From Planctomycetota bacterium (GTDB lineage Bacteria; Planctomycetota; UBA1135; JAKEFM01), in assembly GCA_022616055.1 (NCBI GenBank), contig JAKEFM010000077.1, positions 1-48,509 of the forward strand: a stretch of DNA of 48,509 bases, read 5' to 3'. Below, in pieces: positions 1 to 9,073 of this stretch. The notes beneath the pieces were generated by a model that searched no databases, was not told the DNA's origin, and saw only the letters and a list, made by a program, of their open reading frames with translations. The translations under genes were made by a program, and so were the position numbers. Numbering within the stretch: the stretch's first letter is position 1; the number at the start of each line of letters is the position of its first letter.

Positions 1-2
1 CG

Positions 3-947
3 TGGCTCGCGCGTCACGCGCTCGCCCCCGTCGCCAGCCTCTCCGCCAAGGCCAGGTCGATCGGCGCGCGCAACCTCTCGGCGCGCCTCGACGAGCGGGC
101 GTGCCCCGTCGAGCTGCGCGACCTCGCGCGCTCGTTCAACGGCACGCTCGAGCGACTCGAGGTCGCCTTCGCCCGGCAGGCGCGATTCACGGCCGACGCT
201 TCCCACGAGCTGCGCACCCCGGTGGCGATCGTGCGCGCCCAGGCGGACCAGGCGCTGCTGGGCTCGGGCTCGCCCGAGGAGTACCGCGCCGCCCTCGGGG
301 CATGCTCCCGCGCGGCGCAGCGGATGGGCGACCTCCTCGCGCGCCTCCTGCGGCTTGCCCGGGCCGACGCCGATGAGGAACCTGTTCGCCGCGAGAGCGT
401 GGACCTCGGGACGGTCGTCCGGGAGAGCGCCGAGCTCCTGCGCCCCTCCGCCGAGGCGGCCAGGGTGGAGCTTCGCTGCGAAGCGGCGCCCGTCCGCGTC
501 GGGGGGGATGCCCGCCTCCTCGCCGACGTCGTTTCGAACCTCGTCGAGAATGGCGTCCGCTACAACCGCCCGGGCGGGCGCGTGGACGCCTCCCTCGTCC
601 GCGAGGACGGCGAGGCCGTTCTCCGCGTGAGCGACACGGGAATCGGGATTCCGCCGGAGGCGCAGCCCCATGTCTTCGAGCGGTTCTACCGGGTCGACCC
701 GGCCCGCTCGCGCGAGCACGGCGGCTCCGGCCTCGGGCTGTCGATCGTGCGCTGGATCGTCGAGGCCCACGGCGGATCCATCGGGCTCGAGAGCCGCCAG
801 AATGTAGGAAGCACCTTCACGGTCCGTCTCCCCCTCGACGCCGGTGGGGAGGCCACCCTCCGTCCCGTTCCCCGCGACTCCCGGGCCGACCGGCCGACCC
901 GCGTTACGGGCGCGTCCCGGCGAGCGGCGGGAAGCCCGCCGCCCTAG
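3..947 (+). CDS. Sensor histidine kinase, C-terminal part (5' end outside window)
   Basis: Inner-membrane two-component sensor kinase that autophosphorylates on His and passes the phosphate to a response regulator, probably encoded just upstream, outside the window. The frame is open from the first bases, so only the end of a HAMP-like linker and the catalytic core are present. Visible motifs: H-box FTADASHELRTP with the phospho-acceptor His at residue 68 of the fragment (bases 204-206), N-box VSNLVENGVRYNRPGG, G1 DTGIGIP, F-box FERFYRVD and G2 GSGLGLSIV. The order and spacing are those of a HisKA plus HATPase_c kinase of the OmpR-partner type. The C-terminal 40 residues are low-complexity Arg/Pro. 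The stimulus cannot be inferred because the sensor domain is missing. Confidence 0.93.
   Translation, partial: WLARHALAPVASLSAKARSIGARNLSARLDERACPVELRDLARSFNGTLERLEVAFARQARFTADASHELRTPVAIVRAQADQALLGSGSPEEYRAALGACSRAAQRMGDLLARLLRLARADADEEPVRRESVDLGTVVRESAELLRPSAEAARVELRCEAAPVRVGGDARLLADVVSNLVENGVRYNRPGGRVDASLVREDGEAVLRVSDTGIGIPPEAQPHVFERFYRVDPARSREHGGSGLGLSIVRWIVEAHGGSIGLESRQNVGSTFTVRLPLDAGGEATLRPVPRDSRADRPTRVTGASRRAAGSPPP
924..942 (+). terminator. Hairpin overlapping the kinase stop codon
   Basis: Perfect 8-bp inverted repeat GCGGCGGG / CCCGCCGC with a 3-nt loop, at the very end of the histidine kinase gene. No T-run follows, so it is a terminator candidate by position and stem strength only. 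Confidence 0.35.
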
Positions 948-1227
948 ATGAGTCGACTTTCACTTTGGCTTAAGGTCCGTCGGGAAGGCTGTCGGGCGAA
1001 GCCGCGTCCCTCCTCGACGGCCATGGCTCCCGCAGAACGACTCCTCGCGCGCCCGTGATTCCCACGGCCGAATCGTCTTCCTTCGCCCCGGTGGGGGACG
1101 CCGGGATCCGTCCCGCCCGCGGACCGGGCCGAGCGCTCGTGATTCGTCTCGGGTGCCGCGCTCGCGGCGGGCCTTGGAGAAGAGAGGCGACGCCGATCCC
1201 TTCCGAGTCGATCAAAGGAGAACTCCC

Positions 1228-1938
1228 GTGAATCGAAAGATCGCCGTCCGATTCCTCGCCGCCCCGGCCATCTGCGCGGGGCTGCTCGCTGTCCTCGCCC
1301 CTGGCCTGGCGCCCCAGTGGGGGGGCTCGGCCACGCTCCCCTTCGACGAGCTGTCGCTCTTCGTCGAGTCGAACGTCGTCGACAACGACGCCGACGTGAT
1401 CCTGAGGCTGGACTCGGGCGTGGGGCTGAAGTCCCTCAAGGTGGTCGGACCCGACGGGAAGAAGGTCATGGGCCTGGCGACGAGCGGGAATCCCATCGTG
1501 GGACATCGAAGGGTCGAGATGGAGAGCACCGAGCCCGCCTCGACCGCGGTGCTCGCCGCGTTCCCCGAGGGCCGGTACCGGTTCCACGGCGTCTCGGTGG
1601 GCGGCGAGAGGCTCTTCGGGGAGGCGACGCTCTCGCACGCCCTCCTCGCCGCGCCTACCGTGACTTCGCCGGCGAGCGGGGCGACGGACGTGCCGCTCAC
1701 GGGCGTCACCGCGAGCTGGACCCCCACCCCCGGCGTCACGAGGTACATCGTCGAGGTGGAGGAGGAGGACGTCGAGACGAGTTCCCTCGTCGTCAGCGTG
1801 CCGGGGACGAGCACGAGTTTCGCCATCCCCGACGGCTGGCTCCTCCCCGGGACGACCTACCAGATCGGGGTGGGCGCGGTGGGACCGAACGGGAACGTGA
1901 CGGTCTACGAGCACCTCTTCACCACGACGATCCAGTAG
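1228..1938 (+). CDS. Secreted protein with C-terminal fibronectin type III-like domain
   Basis: Predicted exported protein of 236 residues. The GTG start at 1228 is chosen because AAAGGAG lies 7 nt upstream and it gives a clean signal peptide (MNRKIAVRFL followed by a hydrophobic Ala/Leu stretch ending near residue 28). Residues 30-140 are a beta-rich region of unknown family with SLKVVGPDGKKV and GRYRFHGVSVGGE. Residues 145-236 look like an FN3 domain: PTVTSPASGATDVPL, a Trp in ASWTPTPG, YIVEVE, and the closing LPGTTYQIGVGAVG. Such domains usually bind surfaces or partners rather than catalyse. It stands alone between the kinase and the caspase gene. It may be an envelope partner of the downstream peptidases, but nothing in the sequence proves that. 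Confidence 0.75.
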   Translation: MNRKIAVRFLAAPAICAGLLAVLAPGLAPQWGGSATLPFDELSLFVESNVVDNDADVILRLDSGVGLKSLKVVGPDGKKVMGLATSGNPIVGHRRVEMESTEPASTAVLAAFPEGRYRFHGVSVGGERLFGEATLSHALLAAPTVTSPASGATDVPLTGVTASWTPTPGVTRYIVEVEEEDVETSSLVVSVPGTSTSFAIPDGWLLPGTTYQIGVGAVGPNGNVTVYEHLFTTTIQ

Positions 1939-2359
1939 GAGCTTGCCGCGAGTTCCCTACGAACCCGGCCTGAAGCCTGCCTCTCGGCAAGTGCGTAGAT
2001 CTCGGCTGATCTCGCAGGGGTGCACGTCGAGGACGGGGGATCGGGACGAGGTTCCCCCCGGCCGGGGGCCCGAATCGCGCCCTCCCGCCCCCGATGTCAC
2101 GATTCGCGGGATCTTGCGTTGTTAGAGTGTAGAAACCGGGCGCGCGTGGCCGGGAGCCCTGGGCGGGATCCCTCGCCTGCCCGCCGGGGGGGGCGGTCGC
2201 CTCCTCCTCGAAGGTCCGCCGCGGCGAGGCTCGCCCAGGCCTTCGGTTCCCGCGCGCCGGCTCGCATCGTTGGACTCGACGGTCGCGGGAGCGCGGACTC
2301 CGCGGTTCCCTCGACGGTCGAGATCCCCCTGGAGGGACCTTTCGGGCAAGGAGATCGAC
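1939..2359. other. Intergenic region before the caspase gene
   Basis: No convincing gene is seen in these 421 bases. They hold a GC palindrome (CCCCCGGCCGGGGG at 2055-2068), a loose inverted repeat CTTGCCG / CGGCAAG (1942-1948 and 1985-1991) that could end the FN3 transcript, and a relatively AT-rich patch around 2113-2136 that may carry a promoter, although no hexamer pair matches the sigma-70 consensus well. The Shine-Dalgarno of the caspase gene is at 2348-2353. Confidence 0.4.
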
Positions 2360-3169
2360 ATGAGCACGGGAACGGCGACGAAGAAGGCGCTCTGCGTGGG
2401 GATCAACGACTACCCCGGCACGGGGAGCGACCTCTCCGGATGCGTGAACGACGCGAAGGACTGGAAGGCGGAGCTCGAGCGCCGGGGCTACGCGGTGACG
2501 CTCCTGCTCGACGGCCAGGCGACCCGGGCGAAGATGGGCGAGGAGCTCGTCCGGCTGGTCCAGGACGCGAGCGCCGGGGACAGCCTCGTCTTCACATTCT
2601 CCGGGCACGGCTCGTGGCTCCCCGACGACGATTCCGACGAGGTGGACGGCCGGGACGAGATGCTCTGCCCCCACGACATCTCCCAGAACCACTACCTGCT
2701 GGACGACGATCTCGCGGAGATCTTCGGGCGGAAGCCGCCGGGGGTGCACCTCTACTTCATCTCGGACTCCTGCCACTCGGGGACCGTCGCGAGGTTCGCT
2801 CCCCCCCTGTTCCCCGCCGCGACCGAGCAGCAGCCGCGGCCGCGTCTCCTCCACCCCGAGAACTTCGTCAAGTCGAGGGAAGAGCTCGCGCGCATCCGCC
2901 GGGTCTCGATCCTCCCCGGCCGCACCCCGCAGAAGTACCCCGCCCTCCTCGCGGCCGGCTGCCGGGACCCCGAGCTCAGCTGGGACGCCTGGTTCAACGG
3001 GAGGCCGAACGGCGCCTTCACCCGCGTCGCGCTCGACGCGCTCAAGAAGAACCCGACCACGCCGAAGCTCTGGATGACCGAGATCCGCACGAAGCTCCCG
3101 GCCGCGAACTACCCGCAGACCCCGTCCCTGTACGGTTCGCGGACGGCCAAGCGGGGGCCGATCTTCTAG
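2360..3169 (+). CDS. Caspase-like (metacaspase-type, C14) cysteine peptidase
   Basis: Cysteine peptidase of the caspase/metacaspase fold, 269 residues with no added domain. The ATG at 2360 is preceded by AAGGAG with 6-nt spacing. Hallmarks: the first strand ALCVGINDYPG, the metacaspase signature GCVNDAKDW near residues 28-35, the catalytic His in FTFSGHGS (His83) and the catalytic Cys in FISDSCHSG (Cys138). The acidic stretch DDDSDEVDGRDE between them matches the loop common in type I metacaspases. No signal peptide is seen, so it is predicted cytoplasmic. Metacaspases cleave after Arg or Lys, often in stress or cell-death settings; the substrate here is unknown. It lies 13 nt before a gene for a second cysteine peptidase, so the two are probably co-transcribed. 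Confidence 0.88.
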   Translation: MSTGTATKKALCVGINDYPGTGSDLSGCVNDAKDWKAELERRGYAVTLLLDGQATRAKMGEELVRLVQDASAGDSLVFTFSGHGSWLPDDDSDEVDGRDEMLCPHDISQNHYLLDDDLAEIFGRKPPGVHLYFISDSCHSGTVARFAPPLFPAATEQQPRPRLLHPENFVKSREELARIRRVSILPGRTPQKYPALLAAGCRDPELSWDAWFNGRPNGAFTRVALDALKKNPTTPKLWMTEIRTKLPAANYPQTPSLYGSRTAKRGPIF

Positions 3170-3182
3170 CGCCCGGACCCCG

Positions 3183-5339
3183 ATGCCCGCCTTCTTCCAG
3201 AGTCACGCGGCGAACGCGGAGCCCCTCCGGCACCTCGACGTCCGCGCCGACGACAGCGACGCCGACGACTACGTCTTCCGGCCTTCGCTCGCCGCCCTTC
3301 CGAGGCTTCTCGACCCCCGCCGCAGGCGGGAGCCCACCGTCCTCGACCAGGGGAGCGAGGGGGCGTGCGTGGGCTTCGCCCTGGCGGCGGTGATTCACAC
3401 GGGAGTCGGACTGCGCAGGCCCGACACCCCGCCGGCCGGCGGGAACGGCGGGGCTGCGGGGCCGGCGCCCGCTCTCGGCGAGGAGGACCTCGTCAGCGAG
3501 CGGATGCTCTACGAGATGGCCCGCCGGTACGACGAGTGGAGTGGCGAGAACTACGAGGGGTCGAGCTTGCGCGGGGCGATGAAGGGGTGGCACAAGCACG
3601 GCGCAGCCTCGCGGGGGGCGTGGCCCACGGCCTCGGAAGCGTCGGATCGCCGCAACCGGCGGTGGATGGAAGACGCGCGGCGGCGCCCTCTCGGGGCGTA
3701 CTACCGGATCGTCGACAGCGACGTCGGCCACCTCCAGGCCGCCTTGTTCGAAGGCGACGCGGTCCTCGCCTCCCTCTGGGTCCACCCCGGCTGGCGGGGA
3801 GAGGCCCTCGAGGCGCCGCAGGCCGGGGACGTCCTGGGCACGCGCCGGATCCGCTTCGGATCCCGCGCGACCGGCCTCCACGCCGTCGCCCTCGTCGGCT
3901 ACGGGCCGGAGGGCTTCTTGGTCCAGAACTCCTGGGGCCGGGGGTGGGGGACCGCGGGATTCGCCGTCCTCACCTACACCGACTGGATGGCGAACCGGCA
4001 GGACGCCTGGGTGGCGAGGCCGGGGCCCCAGACCTGGGACCACGCGAGGTCGCCCGCGATCTTTCACGTCGGGTTCGAGGGAGGGAGATCCTCCTCCGAG
4101 GGGCCGGCGGGCGCCGTCGGCCTGGGAGGGCTCGACGTTCCACGGGAGGCTCTGACCCACATCGTCCGGACGGGCGACAGGGGAGCCCTCTCGACGGGCG
4201 GGCGGTTCGAGACCCGCGCGGAGGACCTTCCCCGGATGGCCTCCCTCGCGAGGTACGCGCCGGCCCGGGACGGCTTCCGGGACATCGTCCTGTACGCGCA
4301 CGGCGGACTTGTCTCCGAGACGACGGGCGCGCTCACCGCCGGCCGGCTCTGGGAGCTCTGCGAAGGGAAGGGCCTCCTCGCCTACTTCTTCGTCTGGGAG
4401 ACGGGGATCACGGAGTCCCTCCTCGGGTGGCTCCGCAGCCACGACGACGCCGCCGGCCCGAGGGCGGGAATCGACCTCGGCGCCCTCTGGCAGGGCCTGA
4501 AGAAGGGGACGAAGAAGGCCCTCGTCGCCGCCCAGCGCCTGGTCGGCCGCGCCCTCGCTCCCGCCGCGCGCGCGGAGTGGGGGGAGATGCACGGGCGTGC
4601 GCGGGGGAGCGCGACCCCGAAGGGGGGCGCCGGGCTCTTCCTCCAGCAACTCTTCTCGGCCATGGCGGAGGCGAGATCGCCCGTTCCCTTCAGGCTCCAC
4701 CTCGTCGGCCACAGCGCAGGGGCGATCTATCTCGCTGAGCTCTACGAGGGCTGCCTCAAGCGCCTGCTGGACCGGTCCGACCGAGCCGTGAGGCTGGGCT
4801 CGGTTCACTTCCTGGCCCCCGCGCTCTCCGTCCCGGAAGCGGCGCGGATCTTCGCTCCGGAAGGGAGCTTGCCCGTCGATCCCCGCGAGTTCACGGTCCA
4901 CACGCTCTCGGACGAGCAAGAGGCCTCGGATCAGATCGGGATCTACCCGAGCTCGCTCCTGACCTACGTGGCGGACCTTCTCGAGGGCGGGAGGGCGCGC
5001 ACCCCCATCCTCGGGATCCGGCGGGACCTCCGGAGAGCCCTCCGAGGACTCGGCTCGCCGACTCTCCGGCTCTCCGGGGTGTCGACGAGGCATGGGGACT
5101 TCGACGATTCGGGGCACGAAGTCGAGGAGGTGCTTTCCACCATCGCCTCGGGGTCGGGAGCGACCGTCGCCTCTCCCGACGCTTCCTCGAGCGGAGAGGA
5201 GTCTCGCGGTCCCCTCACCCTGCCGGTGGCCCCGCGAAGGCGGAGTCCCATAGCGGAGCCGGCTCGGGGGCGCACAGGGGCTCGTTCCAAACGGGCGACA
5301 CCCTCGCGGGCGAGGAGAGGGTCGGAAGGGGCCGTCTAG
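3183..5339 (+). CDS. Papain-like (C1) peptidase fused to alpha/beta-hydrolase domain
   Basis: A 718-residue two-part protein. The N-terminal half (about 1-290) has the papain triad in order: Cys62 in LDQGSEGACVGFALAA, His233 in TGLHAVALVGYG and Asn249 in VQNSWGRGWG. The C-terminal half starts with an HGG element (IVLYAHGGLVSETTG, about residue 365) and has a nucleophile elbow LVGHSAGAIY with Ser511, as in lipase or PGAP1-like serine hydrolases. About 70 low-complexity Ser/Arg-rich residues follow. There is no signal peptide. The start at 3183 lacks a Shine-Dalgarno and follows the caspase stop by 13 nt, which suggests coupled translation. Having two different nucleophile enzymes in one chain, beside a caspase, is unusual. 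A role in regulated proteolysis or membrane-lipid attack is inference. Confidence 0.78.
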   Translation: MPAFFQSHAANAEPLRHLDVRADDSDADDYVFRPSLAALPRLLDPRRRREPTVLDQGSEGACVGFALAAVIHTGVGLRRPDTPPAGGNGGAAGPAPALGEEDLVSERMLYEMARRYDEWSGENYEGSSLRGAMKGWHKHGAASRGAWPTASEASDRRNRRWMEDARRRPLGAYYRIVDSDVGHLQAALFEGDAVLASLWVHPGWRGEALEAPQAGDVLGTRRIRFGSRATGLHAVALVGYGPEGFLVQNSWGRGWGTAGFAVLTYTDWMANRQDAWVARPGPQTWDHARSPAIFHVGFEGGRSSSEGPAGAVGLGGLDVPREALTHIVRTGDRGALSTGGRFETRAEDLPRMASLARYAPARDGFRDIVLYAHGGLVSETTGALTAGRLWELCEGKGLLAYFFVWETGITESLLGWLRSHDDAAGPRAGIDLGALWQGLKKGTKKALVAAQRLVGRALAPAARAEWGEMHGRARGSATPKGGAGLFLQQLFSAMAEARSPVPFRLHLVGHSAGAIYLAELYEGCLKRLLDRSDRAVRLGSVHFLAPALSVPEAARIFAPEGSLPVDPREFTVHTLSDEQEASDQIGIYPSSLLTYVADLLEGGRARTPILGIRRDLRRALRGLGSPTLRLSGVSTRHGDFDDSGHEVEEVLSTIASGSGATVASPDASSSGEESRGPLTLPVAPRRRSPIAEPARGRTGARSKRATPSRARRGSEGAV

Positions 5340-5381
5340 CCGCGCCCGTCGCCGGGAGCCCGTTCCTCCGCTCGGGCGCGG
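5340..5381 (+). terminator. Inverted repeat after the peptidase pair
   Basis: Perfect 9-bp arms CCGCGCCCG (5340-5348) and CGGGCGCGG (5373-5381) with a 24-nt loop, starting at the base after the stop codon. Strong GC stem without a T-run; probable end of the caspase/peptidase transcript. Confidence 0.42.
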
Positions 5382-5525
5382 AGCCTCCTGCGCCAGCACC
5401 CCGCCCAGGGTCCAGGCCGGGGAAGAAGGAGTCGAGGCATCGACCGCGCGGTCCGGGCTTGTCCCCGGAGGGCGGAATGGCTAGGAACCCTCCTCCCTCC
5501 CGTAGCGGGGCTCGAAGGGAATCCC

Positions 5526-7058
5526 TTGACGCAGGCCGCCGCGCACGCCGGCGAGACGCCTCGGGGCTGGGTCCAGGCGCTCGGCCTCTGGGACGCCACG
5601 ATGATCGTGGCGGGCTCGATGATCGGCTCGGGGATCTTCATCGTCTCGGCCGACATCGCGCGCCAAGTGGGCTCGCCGGGGTGGCTCCTGGCGACCTGGG
5701 TGATCACCGGTCTCCTCACGATCGGCGCCGCCCTCTCCTACGGGGAGCTCGCGGCGATGATGCCGCGGGCCGGCGGCCAGTACGTCTACCTCCGCGAGGC
5801 CTTCTCGCCGCTGTGGGGCTTCCTCTACGGGTGGGCGCTCTTCCTCGTCATCCAGACGGGGACGATCGCCGCCGTGGCGGTGGGCTTCGCCCGGTACCTC
5901 GGGGTGCTCGTCCCCTGGATCTCGCCCGAGGCGTGGATCCTCCGCCCCGTCGCGATCTCCGAGGGGTACGCGGTGAGCCTCTCGACGCAGCAGCTGGTCG
6001 GGGTGGCGATGATCGTGCTCCTGACCGCGATGAACACGCGGGGGATCGAGCTCGGCAAGGGGATCCAGAACCTCTTCACCTCGGCGAAGACGCTCGCGCT
6101 CGTGGCGCTGATCGGGCTCGGCCTCCTCGTCGGCTGGAACTCCGAGGTGGTGCGGGAGAACTTCTCGAACTTCTGGGCCCCGCGGAATCCGGCCCCGATC
6201 CGGCCCGACTTCCCCTTCTTCTCCGAGGTGACGGCGGCCTCCGGGCTCTTCGGCCTCCTCGTCGCGCTGGGCGTCGCCCAGGTGGGCTCCCTCTTCTCCT
6301 CCGACGCCTGGAACAACATCACCTTCACGGCGGGGGAGGTGAAGGACCCGCGCCGGACGATCCCCCGATCGCTCGCGACCGGGACGATCCTCGTCATCGC
6401 CCTCTACCTGCTCGCGAACCTGGCCTACCTTGTCACGCTCCCCCTCGGGGGGATCCAGAACGCGCCCGACGATCGGGTCGCCACCGCGCTCCTCGAGAAG
6501 ATCCTCGGAGGCGCCGGCGCCGGCGTCATGGCGGCCGCGATCGTGGTCTCCACCTTCGGCTGCAACAACGGCCTGATCCTCGCCGGGGCGCGCGTGACCT
6601 ATGCCATGGCGCGCGACGGCCTCTTCTTCCGGGCGACGGGCCGGCTGAACGAGCGCGGCGTGCCGGCCGCGGCCCTCTGGCTCCAGTGCGTTTGGGCCAG
6701 CCTCCTCGTCCTCCCCCGGACGCGGCTGCGGAGCGCGAGCGGCGTCGAGACCTACGGCAACCTCTACAGCACGCTCCTCGACTACGTCGTCTTCGCCGTC
6801 CTGATCTTCTACGTGGCGACGATCGCCGGCCTCTTCGTCCTGCGCCGGCGCCGTCCGGACGCCGAGCGCCCCTACCGGGCCTGGGGATACCCCTGGGTCC
6901 CCGCGCTCTACATCGTCGCGGCGTCGGCGATCGCGCTCGTGCTCCTCGTCTTCAAGACGCAGACCTCCTGGCCGGGCCTCGCGATCGTCCTCGCGGGGGT
7001 GCCGGTCTACTTCCTCACGCGCGGGCGGGCCGTTCCCGAGCCGGGCTCGGCGCCGTAG
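5526..7058 (+). CDS. APC-superfamily amino acid permease
   Basis: Integral inner-membrane transporter of 510 residues, the usual size for amino acid/polyamine/organocation permeases, with about 12 to 13 hydrophobic helices. The TTG start at 5526 has GAAGGGA 5 nt upstream and gives a short cytoplasmic N-terminus. Family signature: the first unwound helix MIVAGSMIGSGIFIV, which binds the substrate amino group, then GELAAMMPRAGGQYVYLREAF, the classic helix-3 region. The C-terminus has the LRRRRPDAERPYRAWGYP loop typical of the LAT/serine-threonine exchanger branch. Substrate cannot be fixed from sequence, but neutral amino acids are typical of this branch. It is followed after 58 nt by the DUF427 gene. 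Confidence 0.9.
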   Translation: MTQAAAHAGETPRGWVQALGLWDATMIVAGSMIGSGIFIVSADIARQVGSPGWLLATWVITGLLTIGAALSYGELAAMMPRAGGQYVYLREAFSPLWGFLYGWALFLVIQTGTIAAVAVGFARYLGVLVPWISPEAWILRPVAISEGYAVSLSTQQLVGVAMIVLLTAMNTRGIELGKGIQNLFTSAKTLALVALIGLGLLVGWNSEVVRENFSNFWAPRNPAPIRPDFPFFSEVTAASGLFGLLVALGVAQVGSLFSSDAWNNITFTAGEVKDPRRTIPRSLATGTILVIALYLLANLAYLVTLPLGGIQNAPDDRVATALLEKILGGAGAGVMAAAIVVSTFGCNNGLILAGARVTYAMARDGLFFRATGRLNERGVPAAALWLQCVWASLLVLPRTRLRSASGVETYGNLYSTLLDYVVFAVLIFYVATIAGLFVLRRRRPDAERPYRAWGYPWVPALYIVAASAIALVLLVFKTQTSWPGLAIVLAGVPVYFLTRGRAVPEPGSAP

Positions 7059-7116
7059 CCCGGGTGATTGAGGGGGGAGAGGTCCCGCCCTAGGAAGGGA
7101 CCCGGAGGCTGCGACC

Positions 7117-7398
7117 ATGAAGGCAACGCTCCGGAACAAGGTGATCGCGGAGAGCGAGGACATCGTCGAGGTGGACGGTTACGCCTACTTCCCGCGGACG
7201 GCGGTTCGAATGGAGTGCCTGGAGAAGACGGCGAGGACCGCGGAGGACCTCGAGTGCCCGCACGGGGTGCAGTTCTACGACGTCGTCGTCGACGGCGAGC
7301 GCCACCCGCGGGCCGCCTGGTCCTACGAGGCGCCGCGCGGCGAGATGAAGCGGGTGGCGAGGCGGATCGGGTTCTGGCAGGACGTCGCGGTGGGGTGA
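7117..7398 (+). CDS. DUF427 family protein
   Basis: Small 93-residue protein matching DUF427 (PF04248), a compact cytoplasmic beta-fold of unknown biochemical role. The recognisable core is YFPRTAVRMECLE (residues 25-37) followed by CPHGVQFYDVVVDGE and AAWSYEAP, with a closing IGFWQDV. The length equals the family unit, so the gene looks complete. The ATG at 7117 has GGAGG with 8-nt spacing. It is co-directional with the APC permease and could share its transcript. Tandem hairpins directly after the stop separate it from the convergent kinase gene. Confidence 0.85.
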   Translation: MKATLRNKVIAESEDIVEVDGYAYFPRTAVRMECLEKTARTAEDLECPHGVQFYDVVVDGERHPRAAWSYEAPRGEMKRVARRIGFWQDVAVG

Positions 7399-7435
7399 GC
7401 CGGGCGCGACCCGGCTGCGAGGACCGGCTCCTCGC
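7398..7435. terminator. Two tandem hairpins between convergent genes
   Basis: First stem AGCCGGG / CCCGGCT (7398-7404 and 7410-7416) with a 5-nt loop, then second stem GCGAGGA / TCCTCGC (7417-7423 and 7429-7435) with a 5-nt loop. Lying between two converging stop codons, they can serve as a bidirectional terminator. Confidence 0.5.
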
Positions 7436-7437
7436 CT

Positions 7438-8799
7438 TCAGGCGACCTCGAACCCGGATCCCGCCCGGAAGACCGCCTCCGCCCGGGCCAGCGTCTCCTC
7501 GACCCGGTCGGGCCGATCCGGCTCCCGGAGGCGGAAGGGTTCGGACGCCATCTGGAGCAGGTTCCCCGCGGTGAAGAGCGCGAGGCGAGCGCGGGAGGTC
7601 TCGCCGGACGCCTCGCGGTAGCCCTCCATCAGGCTCTCCACGAACGGCCCGACCCGGCCGGCCGGGAGCCTGCGCCCCAGCGCGTCGCGCTCCATGCGCG
7701 CGACGAAGCCGCCGAGGTCCGCCGCCGGATCCCCGCGCGCCGCCTGGTCGAGGTCGAGGAAGGCCGTCCTCTCTCCTTCCACGAGCACCTGGGAGGCATC
7801 GAAGTCGCCGTGGATGGCGCGAGCCGCGGGAGAGTCCTCGGCGAGGGGGGCTGCGAGGCGGCCGGCGAGAGTCGTCGCCCGGCCGGCGAGGCGCGGGCAG
7901 AGCCGGCCGATCGCCCGGGCGGCGCCGCCCCAGGCCTCCACGTCCTTCCCGCGCGGCGGGACGGGCAACCGGTCCGGCGGCTGCCTGTGGAACTCGGCGA
8001 GGCAGGCTCCGATCGGGCCGAGTCGCGCCGGATCGAAGTCGGGGCGACCCATCGCCTCCCGGAGGAGGCCGCCGGAGAGCCACTCGAGCGCCAGGATCCG
8101 GTGTCGGCGGGATCGGCCGAGCCGCCGGGCCAGGCGCAGCGTGCCGCACGAGCGGAGCGCCCGGGCGTTCGACTGGGCCGTCTCGAACTCCTCCCCGGCG
8201 TAGGCCTTCAGCACAAGCCGCGTCCCCTCGCCGACCACGGCGACGTAGCGGCGCTCGGGCTTGTAGCGCAGCGTCGCCACCCTTCCCTCCCAGGCCTCGG
8301 GCCGGCCCGGGAGGAGCTTGCGCAACAGCGCCGCGCGACCTTCCGCGTCGCCGAGGCGGGCCAGGACCGCGATCTTGTCGTCGTCGGGAAAGGCGAAGAC
8401 GACGGCGGCCTCCTCCCCGAGAACGAGGCGCCTGCCGCCGGCGGCGGCCGCGAGTTCCCCGACGCCCGGCGACCCGCGAACCTCGCCCAGTCTCTCCCGC
8501 GGGACCGCCTTGGCGTAGACATCGAGGGTGGAGCCAGACGCCTGGAACCGGTAGGCGACGAGGCAACTCGTTCCGGGCTTGTACCGGACGTAGGCGCTGG
8601 TGCCCGATACCAGCTCGCGCCCGGACCAGGCTCGGCGGAGCCTGGCGGCGAAGGCCTCCGGGTCGAGCAGGAGCGCCAGGCCCGGCAGGCGGGAATCCCG
8701 CCGAGCCAGCTCGGCATCGGCGCCCGACAGCATGCTGCGCGAGTCCTCCCCGGGGCGAGGGGCCGCTCCTCCATACAGGTTGCGCCGCGACCCTGCCAC
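7438..8799 (-). CDS. Aminoglycoside phosphotransferase (APH)-fold kinase
   Basis: Small-molecule kinase of the APH/choline kinase fold, 453 residues. The C-terminal lobe has the Brenner motif AIHGDFDASQVLV (about residues 328-340, catalytic Asp332) and the metal-binding FLDLDQAARGDPAADLG (347-363). The N-terminal part has repeated RYKPGTSCLVAYR and LRYKPERRYVAVV segments, a pattern seen in phosphotransferases of unassigned substrate rather than in resistance enzymes. The GTG start at 8799 has GGAGG 9 nt upstream; an ATG at 8733 is an alternative. It stands alone, convergent with the DUF427 gene. Neither sequence nor neighbours indicate an antibiotic; a sugar, alcohol or maltose-like substrate is equally possible. 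Confidence 0.75.
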   Translation of the reverse strand: MAGSRRNLYGGAAPRPGEDSRSMLSGADAELARRDSRLPGLALLLDPEAFAARLRRAWSGRELVSGTSAYVRYKPGTSCLVAYRFQASGSTLDVYAKAVPRERLGEVRGSPGVGELAAAAGGRRLVLGEEAAVVFAFPDDDKIAVLARLGDAEGRAALLRKLLPGRPEAWEGRVATLRYKPERRYVAVVGEGTRLVLKAYAGEEFETAQSNARALRSCGTLRLARRLGRSRRHRILALEWLSGGLLREAMGRPDFDPARLGPIGACLAEFHRQPPDRLPVPPRGKDVEAWGGAARAIGRLCPRLAGRATTLAGRLAAPLAEDSPAARAIHGDFDASQVLVEGERTAFLDLDQAARGDPAADLGGFVARMERDALGRRLPAGRVGPFVESLMEGYREASGETSRARLALFTAGNLLQMASEPFRLREPDRPDRVEETLARAEAVFRAGSGFEVA

Positions 8800-9073
8800 C
8801 CGGAGCTGCCTCCGGGCGGCGGGAGGGCCGCCGCCGAGGCGCGCCCCCCGCGGGCGCGATCCTCGGATGTTCGAGGGCCTCCCCGAGATTCCGCCGGTCG
8901 CGAACTCCGGCAGAAGGAAGCCGCTCGGCTCCCGGGACCTCGCGCCAGGGGATCGCGGTTCCTCCCGGGTGGGAAAGGGTGCCTCTCGGACGGGTCAGGC
9001 GGCCCGGGATTTGCTTCGACTCTCCCTGCAGCCTCTCTCCCCGTCGACCGTTCCCCCTCGGAGGGCTCCCCGA

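Noticed and set aside
7438..8799. Aminoglycoside resistance gene
   Set aside because: Only the general APH fold motifs are present. The N-terminal part and the context do not match known resistance enzymes.
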